NCBI RefSeq assembly: GCF_005116645.1
Contig: NZ_SWCM01000012.1
Coordinates: 1 to 64,000 of the forward strand
Length of the DNA stretch: 64,000 nt
Direction of reading: 5' to 3'
Source: Desulfopila sp. IMCC35006
Lineage (GTDB): Bacteria; Desulfobacterota; Desulfobulbia; Desulfobulbales; Desulfocapsaceae
The notes beneath the pieces were generated by a model. That model searched no databases. It was not told the origin of the DNA and saw nothing but the letters and a program-made list of their open reading frames with translations. This document shows positions 35,411 to 44,357 of the stretch, one piece after another; positions within the stretch are counted from its first letter, which is position 1; every line of letters starts with the position of its first letter. The translations under genes and the position numbers were made by a program.

Positions 35411-35426
35411 TGCAGATACTGTACCA
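35411..35426 (-). promoter_or_regulatory. Sigma-54 promoter of the signalling/transport cluster
   Basis: In the minus sense TGGTAC-AGTAT-CTGCA, with GG and GC spaced by exactly 10 nt. The start would be near 35400, about 50 nt upstream of the ATG at 35348. It requires an enhancer-binding activator such as the one encoded at 28149-29516. Confidence 0.7.
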
Positions 35427-35527
35427 CAATGTTACAGTATTCATTTTTTGTGCGATATTATAAATAGATACGACACTATTTGGAAGAAAGTAGAGCTGGT
35501 GTTGTTTTGCTTCTTGTGGAACATTAT

Positions 35528-35578
35528 GGAACATATGTTCCACAGCGTTTCAGTTTGTCTCGCAGTGGAACGCTGTGG
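35528..35578. promoter_or_regulatory. Dyads upstream of the sigma-54 promoter (candidate enhancer)
   Basis: A perfect palindrome GGAACATATGTTCC (35528-35541), with another half site TGGAACAT just before it, overlaps a second perfect 10-bp inverted repeat CCACAGCGTT ... AACGCTGTGG (35540-35549 and 35569-35578). They lie 100-150 bp upstream of the -24/-12 promoter, the usual distance for sigma-54 activator sites. Confidence 0.55.
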
Positions 35579-35653
35579 CTTGGTTGTTTCCTGTTTTGCT
35601 GCAGATAGGGCAATAAACGCGCTCATTCCCAAATTGATTTTGATCGGTGTCAA

Positions 35654-36670
35654 CCTGGCTAGCCTGAATATTTCATAAAAAGAAGGCGAAACCTCAAAAA
35701 TCCTTTATAATTCAATTGCCTAGAAAGAAAATAAAGGGAGGGTTCGCCATGACAAAATGTACCACAAGGCCAATGGACTTCACAAACTGTAAACAACGGT
35801 TAGTTCAAACCGATTTTACCGGAGGAGACATAACCAGTGATGGTGGAGCGGTTCTTCTTCGAGAAATGGATCGTCGTTTACAGTTAACTGATGATATCGC
35901 CAGAAGTTTATCGGATCACCGGCGCAAAAAACAGATCCGGCATGATCCTGCAAGCCTCTTGCGTCAGCGTGTCTATGCGATCTGCCTGGGCTATGAAGAC
36001 CTCAATGACCATGAGACGTTACGAACAGATCCGTTGATTCAGACCGCTCTCGGGAAGACGCAAGCCTTGGCCAGTCCGTCGACCCTGTGCCGGTTTGAAA
36101 ACCGAATGGGATGTGATGAGGCGATTGCCATCCATAAGGTATTAGTGGATCGTTTCATTGCCTCTTATAGTGATGGACCGGAAGAACTGATTCTCGATTT
36201 TGATGCCACCGACGATGCGATCCATGGCCGGCAGGAGGGACGTTTTTTTCATGGCTTTTCTGATCATTATTGCTTTCTTCCGCTATGTCTAACTGGAAAC
36301 TATTCGGCGGCGGTGCCTGGCCGGAACGGAACTGGCACGCAGTCAAGTTGCAACAATCCGCCTGAAACTACTCAAGATAGGAGCGGTGATTATACGTAAT
36401 ACCAGAAAGATACGGGTGTTATTGAGTGACAGCTATCCGTATCAGGAGATTTTTGCCAAAGTCGCAGCAAGACTCGCCTCCGGGTAAAGACAGGTCTGAG
36501 CGCTGCCCCGGCGTGTTGAGATAAAACGGGGGCTATGGGAGAGGTGCGCGCTATATTCATGAAAATACCTCTCAAGCGTCGGCGAAAAGGCGAAGTGACT
36601 CTACAAAACCGCAAAAGAATCACTTCTGGACAAATATAAACCATCCATGAAATATGCGGGCTAGCAAAGG
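35654..36670 (+). mobile_element. IS1380-type insertion sequence, internally deleted
   Basis: About 1.0 kb bounded by imperfect inverted repeats: left CCTGGCTAGCCTGAATATTT..., right ...AAATATGCGGGCTAGCAAAGG; the best core is GCTAGCC-x-G/A-x-ATATTTCAT (35658-35676 and 36647-36665). A full IS1380 element is about 1.6-1.7 kb, so roughly a third is missing, from within the transposase gene. No clear target duplication was found. It could still move if an intact relative supplied transposase. Confidence 0.75.
35749..36487 (+). pseudogene. IS1380-family transposase, broken
   Basis: The N-terminal part from ATG 35749 is intact for about 185 residues (DITSDGGAVLLREMDRRL; LDFDATDDAIHGRQEGRFFHGFSDHYCFLPL contains the first catalytic Asp region). 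It then loses homology near 36290. The C-terminal 52 codons (ELARSQVATIRLKLLKIGAV ... SYPYQEIFAKVAARL, stop at 36485-36487) are present in another frame from about 36329. The central catalytic region is deleted and the junction is frameshifted, so no active transposase can be made. Confidence 0.85.
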
Positions 36671-36763
36671 TTCTCTGGAAGACTTTCTTGATGGTTTTTC
36701 GGTGAAGATTCATAGGAGAGATCGTGAGTGCGGCTAAATCGACTTTCTGAGACGTTTTAAACT

Positions 36764-36797
36764 GTAGAAGAGTCAAGCAACGACTTGACTCTTCTAC
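36764..36797. terminator. Perfect 14-bp hairpin between IS1380 and dsrE-like gene
   Basis: GTAGAAGAGTCAAG and CTTGACTCTTCTAC are exact complements around a 6-nt loop. TCCTTTTG follows on the plus strand and AGTTTAAAACG on the minus strand. It lies about 75 bp past the stop of the DsrE-like gene and probably ends that transcript. Confidence 0.65.
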
Positions 36798-36872
36798 TCC
36801 TTTTGCTGCCTGCAACCTCACCATTACCCCCAAAAGAGTCAGGCAGCCGCCAGCATCTCATTGAAATGAGTC

Positions 36873-37232
36873 CTACAGGCTGATAACCGTTGCATCGCAG
36901 GACAACCGTATCAATTCGACAGCAGTACCCATTCTCGCCCCTTCAATCAGATCACTCTCCGTTATTCGCCGAGCCTTGGCGCATGGCGTGCAGGCAAGCA
37001 CCGGTACTTCGTTGGCTTGCAGATACGTCATGAGATCATCCGCCACATCCCCGGTTGCTGCGCGAAGGTTGTCTAAAAGACCTATCTTGGCGAGATACAC
37101 TCCTTCATCGAGAAGAAACAGGGTGACGTTTTTTCCCTCTTTGTGAGCAACTGTTGCTAAATGAATGGCTCGAGTGGCACGATTGGGATCATCAGTCCCG
37201 CATGAAACTGTGATAACGACGTTATTTGTCAT
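36873..37232 (-). CDS. DsrE/TusD-like sulfur-relay family protein
   Basis: A 119-aa protein (ATG 37232; AGGAGG 5 nt upstream, while a longer frame has no such site). The DsrE fold is seen in VVITVSCGTDDPNRATRAIHLATVAHKEGKNVTLFLLDEGVYLAK and the conserved cysteines in VLACTPCAKARRI near residue 82-85. DsrE-like proteins carry persulfide sulfur or act as small regulators. It is a single gene next to the PAS/GAF kinase; no dsr genes are adjacent, so its sulfur partner is unknown. Confidence 0.85.
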   Translation of the reverse strand: MTNNVVITVSCGTDDPNRATRAIHLATVAHKEGKNVTLFLLDEGVYLAKIGLLDNLRAATGDVADDLMTYLQANEVPVLACTPCAKARRITESDLIEGARMGTAVELIRLSCDATVISL

Positions 37233-37393
37233 TTTTTCCTCCTCATTTGTATTGAATTGCTGATGGGTTGATAACACTCAAAACAGACCATTTTACCAAG
37301 ACGACCACGATGACACCAGTGATTCTGACCAGCCTCTGAGAGTAACGTAAATCCTTAACCCGGTTTTCTTTTCCATTACAGTCCAAATTCCTT

Positions 37394-39637
37394 TTATACT
37401 TTCACAACGGGTAGAAAAACTGAAAATTTTGATCCCTTACCGGGTTCACTTTTCACATCTATATAGCCACCATGTTTTTTTATAATGCCATAACTTACGG
37501 ATAAACCAAGACCAGTTCCTTTTAGGTCTTGCTTAGTGGTGAAAAAAGGTTCAAAGATATGGGCGATATTTTCTGGGCTTATGCCTATGCCGTTATCTTC
37601 AATGCGGACTGCAATGTTCTCCCCGTTGATTACTTCAGTTGTAATAGTGATCATCATACCGTCGCCTTGGCATGCGTCTGCAGCATTATTTAACAGATTG
37701 AGAAAGACCTGTTTCAGCTGATCAATAACCCCCATAATCGAGGGGAGATTGTCGGCGTACTTTTTTATGATGCTGATTTTACGAGTATGAAAGTCTTTTT
37801 TGCAGATCAAGAGGAGGGGGTCAAGGAGAGCATGAATGTCTACCTGTGTAAGTATGCCGGAAGTAGGCTGGAAGAAATCTCTGAGATTAGCGATGAGATT
37901 CTTCATCCTTTGGCATTCCTCTAGAGCCAGCGTGACGAGTTCTGCTTCCGTTTTTTCCAGGGGAACGTATTGATCGATCCCTTTGATAATGGTCATAACA
38001 CTCTGGAGAGGATTGTTGAACTCATGGGCGATGGAGGCGGAAAGCTTGCCGATCGCCGATAGCTTTTCCGCATGTAGATACTGTTTTTGGGTTTCCAGCA
38101 GCTCGTGGGTCCTTTCTTCGACCCTCATTTCAAGTTCCTCATTTAGAACTTGAAGCTTCTCTTCGGACTGAAATTTGCTCAGTGCCACAGCTAAGTAGCC
38201 TGCGAGTCGCTCCAGCAGGGCAATGGTTTCAAGGTTGAATCGTTCTTTTCTCCGATCGTTCAACTGGAGAAGCCCCAGGCATTCCGTACCAAGACGCAGT
38301 GGGATCAGGGCTACCGACTCGTACCCTTCGCTATTACAGCGATTGCGTGTACGGGACTGCCGGTCTGCTTCAGAAGACGAGGCGAGCAGTTCGGTGGTGT
38401 GGTTGCTCCAGAAGCTTCCCTGTGCTGTGAAAAATGGTTTGGAAGGATCAAAACGACCGCAGATGACGTTACCGCACATGCATTCGAGCACTGGGTTGCC
38501 GGTGCTGTCGCAGATCAGAAGCCCGGCCTCGTCCCGGGCGCATAGCCGTGTCTCCGCGAGAACGAACTCGTCCGAAAAACCCCGCGTCTCGTAATAGGGA
38601 TAGTCATTTTTCTCTTTCAACCTTATTCCCACAGCTTCGCAGGCTGATTGTTTTTGGAGAAAGGCTATTGCTGCATGACTCAGTTCTTTGGTTCCCCGGC
38701 TTTCGTTAGTAAAACGCAAAAATTCGATTGTTGCCTCTCGTTCCTTTTCCGCCTGCTTGCGATTAGCAATTTCCTTATTCAATTCCCTGTTTGTAATTGA
38801 CAGTCTTTCGGTACGCTCCTTGACCAGACCCTCCAGGTTATTCTGATATTCTTGTATTTTTATCTCCGCCTTTTTGCCCTCGGTGATGTCTTCGACCATC
38901 TCTATCGCGGCGGTGACTTTGCCGTCCGAATTAAAAATAGGTGAAGAGATTATTCTATAATTTCTGATTTCATTGCCAAGCGGCGTATCCGTTACCGATT
39001 CATGGACCTGTCCATCCTGTAACGTTTTAATCGTGGGACAACAGGAACAGATATCTTCCCTGGGAGCGTCATTAAATGTTTGAAAGCAAACAGGTTTTTT
39101 TGAAACGTCAATATTCGGAAACCATTTATTCATTTGCTTGTTCATGGTAATTATTTCCATGGCAGGACTGATAAGAGCTACACCGATACCGATATTTTCG
39201 ACCAAGCTTTTGTATTTTTCTTCACTTTCCCGCAGTTCCCTGTCCGTTTGTATACTCTCGGTAATATCCTGAAACAGCTCTATGACCCCGATGACCTCTC
39301 CTCTCTCGTTCTTCACCGGGACCATGATATTTTCGACTATGAAACCTGGGGTGATTTCTTTGACGAAGGTCTGCATCTCTCCCGTCTCCATTGCCTCCGG
39401 GGCCTTACAGTCATTGCACGTTTTGAGGTCCTTTTTTATCTCTCCCAATAATTCAGCGTGCAGTTCGTAGCAGTGCCTTCCTCTGACGTTCTCAAGGCTT
39501 ACCCCGAGCTTTTTCAGAAGATAGGGATTCATGTTGAGAATTTTGAAGTCACGATCCAGATAAGCGATTCCCATCGGAATATGATTGAATATGAGCTCAA
39601 AATCTTCCGGCCTGGCACCGATGTTGAAAAGCTTCAT
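37394..39637 (-). CDS. Soluble PAS-PAS-GAF sensor histidine kinase (NtrB-like)
   Basis: A 747-aa protein without membrane segments. PAS 1 at about 10-125 (with CNDC cysteines in DLKTCNDCKAP), PAS 2 at about 135-260 (ICSCCPTI cysteines), coiled coil at about 255-300, GAF at about 300-490 (contains LECMCGNVICGRFD), a second coiled coil, DHp (IAHEFNNPLQSVMTII) and ATPase domain (N-box NLLNNAADACQ, GTGLGLSVSYGIIKKHGG). The many cysteines in the sensory part suggest a metal, cluster or redox sensor, but that is inference. No cognate regulator is adjacent; the free receivers at 33.7-35.3 kb are candidates. Confidence 0.92.
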   Translation of the reverse strand: MKLFNIGARPEDFELIFNHIPMGIAYLDRDFKILNMNPYLLKKLGVSLENVRGRHCYELHAELLGEIKKDLKTCNDCKAPEAMETGEMQTFVKEITPGFIVENIMVPVKNERGEVIGVIELFQDITESIQTDRELRESEEKYKSLVENIGIGVALISPAMEIITMNKQMNKWFPNIDVSKKPVCFQTFNDAPREDICSCCPTIKTLQDGQVHESVTDTPLGNEIRNYRIISSPIFNSDGKVTAAIEMVEDITEGKKAEIKIQEYQNNLEGLVKERTERLSITNRELNKEIANRKQAEKEREATIEFLRFTNESRGTKELSHAAIAFLQKQSACEAVGIRLKEKNDYPYYETRGFSDEFVLAETRLCARDEAGLLICDSTGNPVLECMCGNVICGRFDPSKPFFTAQGSFWSNHTTELLASSSEADRQSRTRNRCNSEGYESVALIPLRLGTECLGLLQLNDRRKERFNLETIALLERLAGYLAVALSKFQSEEKLQVLNEELEMRVEERTHELLETQKQYLHAEKLSAIGKLSASIAHEFNNPLQSVMTIIKGIDQYVPLEKTEAELVTLALEECQRMKNLIANLRDFFQPTSGILTQVDIHALLDPLLLICKKDFHTRKISIIKKYADNLPSIMGVIDQLKQVFLNLLNNAADACQGDGMMITITTEVINGENIAVRIEDNGIGISPENIAHIFEPFFTTKQDLKGTGLGLSVSYGIIKKHGGYIDVKSEPGKGSKFSVFLPVVKV

Positions 39638-40072
39638 TTTGTGACCTGTTTCCTTTTGAGAAAAAAGAGCATTATTGACTGAACTTTTTTAAAAAATAAA
39701 ATTTACACTTCTTAAGTGGCTGCACTGAATATATCTAATGATTATAAGGCATTCAAGAGGTCGAATGTCTATCACATTTTGTGTTGCCGACCCTCCGAGA
39801 TAATTCCAGATTATTTTTGCGAAGAACTTCAACGATTATGTTAGGTATTGTGGTTGAAATCACGTCAATGTTGTGCAGGCTCGGGTGCAAGATTTGTACT
39901 GCCAACGCAAAGCGATTCGTAGATTCGTTTGGTTAAGATGTTTCCTGACGGATCGCCTCTCTAGCAGTCAAGAATTATAGGAGCTATCTGAACTGCGAGA
40001 CCGCAAGCGTAACCGGTTGCCAATGCAGCGTAGCGCAGTTGACAATCCACGTTCACGCACTAGTTAACGAAT
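39638..40072. other. AT-rich intergenic region with an inverted repeat
   Basis: About 435 bp, no credible gene. An AACTGCG ... CGCAGTT repeat (39991-39997 and 40034-40040) with GC-rich interior lies about 35 bp past the stop of the next gene and may be its transcript-end structure. I considered an integron attC site and could not support it. Confidence 0.35.
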
Positions 40073-40726
40073 TCAATTTGTCTTTTCCTTGGATAGATCT
40101 AATTTATCTCTAGAATTACCTATATTTTGTTTGTCTTGGTCATTTTTACGTGAATTTAAATACTCCTTTAAAATACTTATAACTTCAGGAACATTTCTAT
40201 CAATAGCAGATATTACTTCTTTATTTACAGTTGCTTGAGTGGCTTGGTAGTTACTTACCATTTGAGTGCCTTTCCACAAGGAGAAAACAATAACGCAAAC
40301 ACCAAAGAGAGCAAATATCGTCCCTGGAGAAGCCTTCTTTAAGATCAAGGACTTGTCTTTCCATACGGCCTCTACATTAGTTTCTTGAAATACACCTCTA
40401 ATAAGCAATAGATATCCCATTATCGCGAAGGCAATCCCAGTCATAAGAGCGCCAAAAAGGAACATTATGAGCAAATTTATTTGAACCAAATTGATAACAA
40501 ATATTGCACCGAATAATGAAATGAACACGGCCGGTAAGCTTAATATCAAGAATGCCTTATAGTCTAACTCGCCATTATTCAAATTGGTCTTTTGGATCGA
40601 AAGTTTGAAAAGTCTATAGCCCATTAGAAAAAGGAAGAAAGCCAATATTACATCGAGCTTACTCGTAATAAACCCAAAGATTTCTTTAAGAAAATATGTA
40701 AGTGCTTGCAATACTCCAAATTCCAT
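40073..40726 (-). CDS. Hypothetical membrane protein, likely acquired
   Basis: A 217-aa protein with about four hydrophobic segments (roughly 20-40, 57-80, 83-110 and 137-155) and a charged, Asn/Lys-rich C-terminal tail predicted to be cytosolic (EYLNSRKNDQDKQNIGNSRDKLDLSKEKTN region). I recognise no family. Codons are clearly AT-rich compared with flanking genes and it lies beside an IS630-type element, both pointing to recent acquisition. The ATG at 40726 is the only good start. Confidence 0.65.
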   Translation of the reverse strand: MEFGVLQALTYFLKEIFGFITSKLDVILAFFLFLMGYRLFKLSIQKTNLNNGELDYKAFLILSLPAVFISLFGAIFVINLVQINLLIMFLFGALMTGIAFAIMGYLLLIRGVFQETNVEAVWKDKSLILKKASPGTIFALFGVCVIVFSLWKGTQMVSNYQATQATVNKEVISAIDRNVPEVISILKEYLNSRKNDQDKQNIGNSRDKLDLSKEKTN

Positions 40727-40935
40727 ATGTGTGTCCTAGTTAATAGAGAAATATTCTGAACATGTTTCTTTATGCACAATATTTATGCTTGCTAACAACT
40801 GATTATGCGACTTCGCATATCCCCCTCAAAAAAACAATATGCGAAAGGACATCATCGTTTACTGAAAATTTTCTTCTCCAAATGTTAACATATTTCCAAT
40901 CAGTCTTTCCTGGTTTATAGGAGAGATCTTTACTG

Positions 40936-42028
40936 TTAAGTAGTGCGTTAATCAGTAGACATATGTTATACTCCATCCATGGATAATTCAGACGGAAGAA
41001 AAATTGATCGTAAAGCTCTTGAAGCAATTCGCATCAGGGCTGTCAAGCGTGTTGAGGCTGGCGAGAGTCCCGAAGTTGTAATCAAAGCCCTCGGTTTCAC
41101 CCGAACGCTTATTTACACGTGGATCGCGAAATACCGTGAGGGCGGCATTGATGCTCTGCGCAGCAGAAAAGCGCCGGGCAAGTCGCCGAAACTGGGCGGC
41201 CAACAACTTCGAAGACTCTATCAGATTGTCGTTGGGAACGACCCACGGCAGCTCAAATTTGAGTTTGCTCTCTGGACTCGGGCTATGGTTCGTGAATTTA
41301 TTATGCGCGAATTCAAGGTGAAAATGAGCGATACGGCTGTAGGTCGGCTGTTGAAGAAGCTTGGGTTGAGCCCACAGCGTCCGACGCGTCAAGCCATCCA
41401 GCGAGATGAGCTTGCTGTATTCAAGTGGATGGCGGAGGATTACAAGGAGATACAAAAGCTTGCGAAAAAGCATCAGGCAGAAATTTACTTCGGTGACGAA
41501 TCGTCTGTCCGTTCTGACTATCATTCCGGCACCACCTGGGCTCCTCGAGGGCAAACTCCGGTCGTCAAGACGACGGGAAAGAGACACCGAGTCAACTTGA
41601 TTTCTGCGATAAATAGTCGTGGTATCATGCGGTTCATGGCTACGGAAGACAATGTGAATGCCGATGTATTCATCAGTTTTTTAAAACGTTTAATATTCAA
41701 AGCCTCGAGTAACATTTTTTTTATTGTTGACAATCATTCAGTCCACCGGTCTGAAGAAGTACGAAAGTATGTTGAATCGACGGAAGGCAAATTACGTATT
41801 TTCTTCCTTCCACCTTATGCTCCGGAATTGAATCCGGACGAACATGTATGGAATTATTTAAAAAACCATAAAATTGGCCGACAGACGACGAGCGGCGGTT
41901 TTGAACTCTATAAGAGAGTCGAAAGCATTATGCGCTCACTTCAGAGGCTACCGGAAAAACTTAAATCCTTCTTCATGCATCCGTGGACAAAATATGCTTC
42001 TATGTCTACTGATCAATAGCCGCCTTAA
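40936..42028 (+). mobile_element. IS630-type insertion sequence, apparently complete
   Basis: About 1.09 kb with terminal inverted repeats: left TTAAG-N8-TAATCAGTAGACATA and right TATGTCTACTGATCA-N8-CTTAA, 15-16 bp of near-perfect match plus matching ends. IS630 elements insert at TA, and TA is present at both boundaries (40937 and 42026). The transposase inside is full length, so the element may be active. Confidence 0.8.
40979..42019 (+). CDS. IS630-family transposase
   Basis: A 346-aa transposase: N-terminal helix-turn-helix (VEAGESPEVVIKALGFTRTLIYTWIAKYREGG), second DNA-binding part (MREFKVKMSDTAVGRLLKKLG), and a DDE catalytic domain with Asp in YFGDESSV, Asp in FIVDNHSVH and Glu in LNPDEHVWNYLK. 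All three acidic residues are present and no frameshift is needed. The right inverted repeat overlaps the last codons. Confidence 0.93.
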   Translation: MDNSDGRKIDRKALEAIRIRAVKRVEAGESPEVVIKALGFTRTLIYTWIAKYREGGIDALRSRKAPGKSPKLGGQQLRRLYQIVVGNDPRQLKFEFALWTRAMVREFIMREFKVKMSDTAVGRLLKKLGLSPQRPTRQAIQRDELAVFKWMAEDYKEIQKLAKKHQAEIYFGDESSVRSDYHSGTTWAPRGQTPVVKTTGKRHRVNLISAINSRGIMRFMATEDNVNADVFISFLKRLIFKASSNIFFIVDNHSVHRSEEVRKYVESTEGKLRIFFLPPYAPELNPDEHVWNYLKNHKIGRQTTSGGFELYKRVESIMRSLQRLPEKLKSFFMHPWTKYASMSTDQ

Positions 42029-42789
42029 TAACAAATTCTCTTGGCCTAAAGTTCACATATTTCCAATTTATCTAAACTCTTCCCTTTCTTCATTTATAAA
42101 AAATGCCAAAGTAGTTAATGGCAGGAACGCTGGCACAAAAGACATTGCCACAATGTGGTGATTTGTTGTTGCGTAATTACAGGGACATATATTGTTACCA
42201 CTAACCATTTTCTATTACAATGAGTTCCTCGGCCAACCCCCGGTAAACGGGAAGAAAGCCTGGACAGGTGCATTGGCGGTCATTTTTTCAGGCTCTTTGA
42301 GAAAGCGTTTCCCTCTGATCTTACACATTACATTACACTATTTTTCCCGCTGCTGGTTACCTGGGGCCTGGCTTTGCAAGCCGCCCGTGCCGCAGCGAGG
42401 CGCGCGGCCGGTACACGAAACGGTGAGCATGAAAAATAATTCGAGCTGAGGTTGTGACAAGGTTTGATGGTTTGGGGTTTACCGCCATGCTTTCGAATGC
42501 ACCATGCCGCAATGGTCCATAAACCGAGTATATTTTTACACAGATGTTTCAGCTTTTGGTGGCTTTTTTCCGAAACTGCAAGACCCGGAAAGGTTTTGAC
42601 CTATGTCAAGGTGATTTGATCAACCGTGTTCTATTGTAAGACGCATCACAAAAGTACCTAACCCGGAATCATCATGAACATTTTATGCCTCAACGGGTAA
42701 CGAGTTGATATGTAATCATCTTTACTGGTGAAAAAGGCGGGTTAAAAGTGCAAAGACTAAACAGAAAATTACAATAACAGGAGTGGAAT
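42029..42789. other. Intergenic region after IS630
   Basis: About 760 bp without a convincing gene; a frame at 42192-42449 reads as low-complexity and is not credible. Noted signals are a copy of ACATATTTCCAAT (42055-42067) also present left of the IS, and an FNR/CRP-type dyad at 42596-42609 upstream of the next gene. Confidence 0.4.
42596..42609. promoter_or_regulatory. FNR/CRP-family-type operator
   Basis: TTGAC-CTAT-GTCAA is a perfect dyad with the 4-nt spacing of Crp/Fnr-family sites (classic FNR TTGAT-N4-ATCAA). It lies about 180 bp upstream of the zinc-ribbon gene at 42790. The binding regulator is not identified. Confidence 0.45.
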
Positions 42790-43074
42790 ATGTCGGGATG
42801 CGGTTGCGGATGTACCAGTAATAATGGCGGGCCTTTTTCCAAAGGAAAAGAGTTGGTAGAATTTGTCTTTCATGCCCATGGCGGTACTGTGAGGGACCAG
42901 AAGATTCAGCAGGGCCCCATCGAGACGGTTTGCCAGGGTTGTCAGGCAGCCTTTATCCTGGAAACGTATGTCGGAGTGTGCTCGCAATGCGGCGGCGTGC
43001 ATGCGGTCGCCCCCATGAGCCCGACAGCCGAAAAAATCCAGTTTGCGGGGCGTGACTACACCTTGCCGTCCTGA
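42790..43074 (+). CDS. Small cysteine-rich zinc-ribbon protein
   Basis: A 94-aa protein beginning MSGCGCGCTSNNGGPF. The N-terminal CGCGC cluster (C4, C6, C8) could bind metal; a second site C48-x2-C51 ... C64-x2-C67 (VCQGCQAAFILETYVGVCSQCGG) is a typical zinc ribbon. AGGAG lies 8 nt before the ATG. I do not recognise a named family. It is followed 45 bp later by repeat copy 2. Confidence 0.75.
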   Translation: MSGCGCGCTSNNGGPFSKGKELVEFVFHAHGGTVRDQKIQQGPIETVCQGCQAAFILETYVGVCSQCGGVHAVAPMSPTAEKIQFAGRDYTLPS

Positions 43075-43118
43075 TGAGATCGGGCGCCAATATTATTAAC
43101 AGCATAGACAAACAGTTA

Positions 43119-43290
43119 TGTGATTACCACTAAACATCAGCTACATGGGGATATGAGGTGCCCTTTGCACGGGTGTTCCGCAGCCTGGATGGCTGCGGTC
43201 AAGCCCCCAGGGATGGGTTTATGACGTCCTGTGCAAAGGGCTCCTCATATCCATCTGGACCTTCTGGTCTGAACTTTATTATTAATTACA
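43119..43290 (+). repeat. 172-bp palindromic element, copy 2
   Basis: Left end TGTGATTACCACTAAA; right end decayed (TTTATTATTAATTACAAACA region). The central stem is well kept: GATATGAGGTGCCCTTTGCA against TGCAAAGGGCTCCTCATATC, with the inner hairpin CCGCAGCC-N5-GGCTGCGG at 43178-43198. It lies between two convergent genes (zinc ribbon and cupin), ending 6 bp before the cupin stop codon. Confidence 0.92.
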
Positions 43291-43295
43291 AACAT

Positions 43296-43811
43296 TTATT
43301 GCCATAGCTCCAGCAGCAGGCCATCGATGCCGAAAACAGGGTCGGTGGCTGGCAGGTGCACCTGGGCGATGTTTCTATCCGCTTGTGGCCGCTCTTCCGG
43401 TTTTCCGTACATCATATCTACCGGCTGGCCGACAGGATAGCCGCCGACCACCTTGAAATCTGGGGATTGCCCTTTATTGCAGTGGGAAACCCCGGCGGGG
43501 ATTATGATTACATCTCCCTTCTCCGCCTCCAGAATTTCTCCCTGAGGACCACCAAAACAGGCACGCACCCACCCTGAATATACCCCGAGGACCTCGTGTG
43601 CCCTGGAGTGATAGTGATGGAAATCATAGAGTCCATTGCGCCAGGCAGCCGGCCAGCCGTTGTCGCTGAATATTTTTTCAAAATACTCCGGTACGATCCG
43701 GGCATCCTTGAGCGGGGATTTAAAAACCACCAGGGGCAGATTTTCATTATTGGGAAAAAGGCCACACTCGTGAAATATTCGGGAAATAAAACGAACATCT
43801 TGATTTGTCAT
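43296..43811 (-). CDS. Cupin-fold protein
   Basis: A 171-aa protein (ATG 43811, AGGAGG 7 nt upstream). The single cupin barrel shows motif 1 as FHHYHSRAHEVLGVYSG (two His plus Glu for metal) and motif 2 as GDVIIIPAGVSHCNKG (third His). It resembles the YjlB-like cupins. Reaction unknown. It may be an isomerase or dioxygenase-like metal enzyme; no partner is obvious nearby. Confidence 0.85.
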   Translation of the reverse strand: MTNQDVRFISRIFHECGLFPNNENLPLVVFKSPLKDARIVPEYFEKIFSDNGWPAAWRNGLYDFHHYHSRAHEVLGVYSGWVRACFGGPQGEILEAEKGDVIIIPAGVSHCNKGQSPDFKVVGGYPVGQPVDMMYGKPEERPQADRNIAQVHLPATDPVFGIDGLLLELWQ

Positions 43812-43919
43812 GATCTTTCCTCCTCTGTGTACTGCCGGGGATAGACGCCTTCCGCCTGAAAACAATCTTATCCATTCTGTCGTTGTATCCCGGCTTTCTC
43901 TCTGTCTATCGGGGTGGGT

Positions 43920-44336
43920 TCAATCGTCGACGTGGTCCACATCGATCTGGCCGGTTATATTTCGCCGGAGAATGGACCAGCACATCCCGATGGCAAGGAT
44001 CAGTGAAAGTATTACGAGTACTATCCAGATAATTGTATCTTGTGAATCCAGGCTGAACCAGCCCTGATCCACCATCAACCAGACCAAACATCCCAATACG
44101 GCTGCGCCCAGGGTAATGCCGAGCCAGCCCATCGACTGGAACGTCGCGCGGAGATAGATGATCCAGCCGATCAGCAGAACGAGCCCCACCAGGGCCACCA
44201 CCGGGCCAAAGTGTGTACTTCGGGCAAGTACCCAGCTGACGTAGGAATACGCGGTAGGGTTGTAAGATCCCAGCACCAGGACCAGAGCAAAAAACCAGCG
44301 TCCGATAAAACTGCCTGCAGTAAATGTCTGCGCCAT
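43920..44336 (-). CDS. Four-span membrane protein (DUF6524-like)
   Basis: A 138-aa integral membrane protein (ATG 44336 with AAGGGGTGA upstream; a GTG 9 nt earlier is possible). Four hydrophobic segments: about 10-30, 43-62, 68-86 and 98-118. FIGRWFFALVLVLGSYNPTAYSYVSW resembles the family I know as DUF6524, though I assign it from memory. Function unknown. It lies 13 bp downstream of the ADP-ribosylglycohydrolase and is probably co-transcribed. Confidence 0.7.
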   Translation of the reverse strand: MAQTFTAGSFIGRWFFALVLVLGSYNPTAYSYVSWVLARSTHFGPVVALVGLVLLIGWIIYLRATFQSMGWLGITLGAAVLGCLVWLMVDQGWFSLDSQDTIIWIVLVILSLILAIGMCWSILRRNITGQIDVDHVDD

Positions 44337-44357
44337 TGATGTCACCCCTTTTGTTCT

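Noticed and set aside
39985-40075. Possible integron attC site after the orphan membrane gene
   Set aside because: GTTAAC next to the stop and an inverted repeat are suggestive, but the R and L box order of attC could not be laid out and no integrase is present.
42190-42210. Fourth copy of the 172-bp repeat
   Set aside because: Only TTACCACTAA resembles the terminal repeat; no central stem or inner hairpin follows, so it is probably chance.
42192-42449. 85-aa frame after IS630
   Set aside because: Composition unlike a protein, no ribosome site and no recognisable motif.
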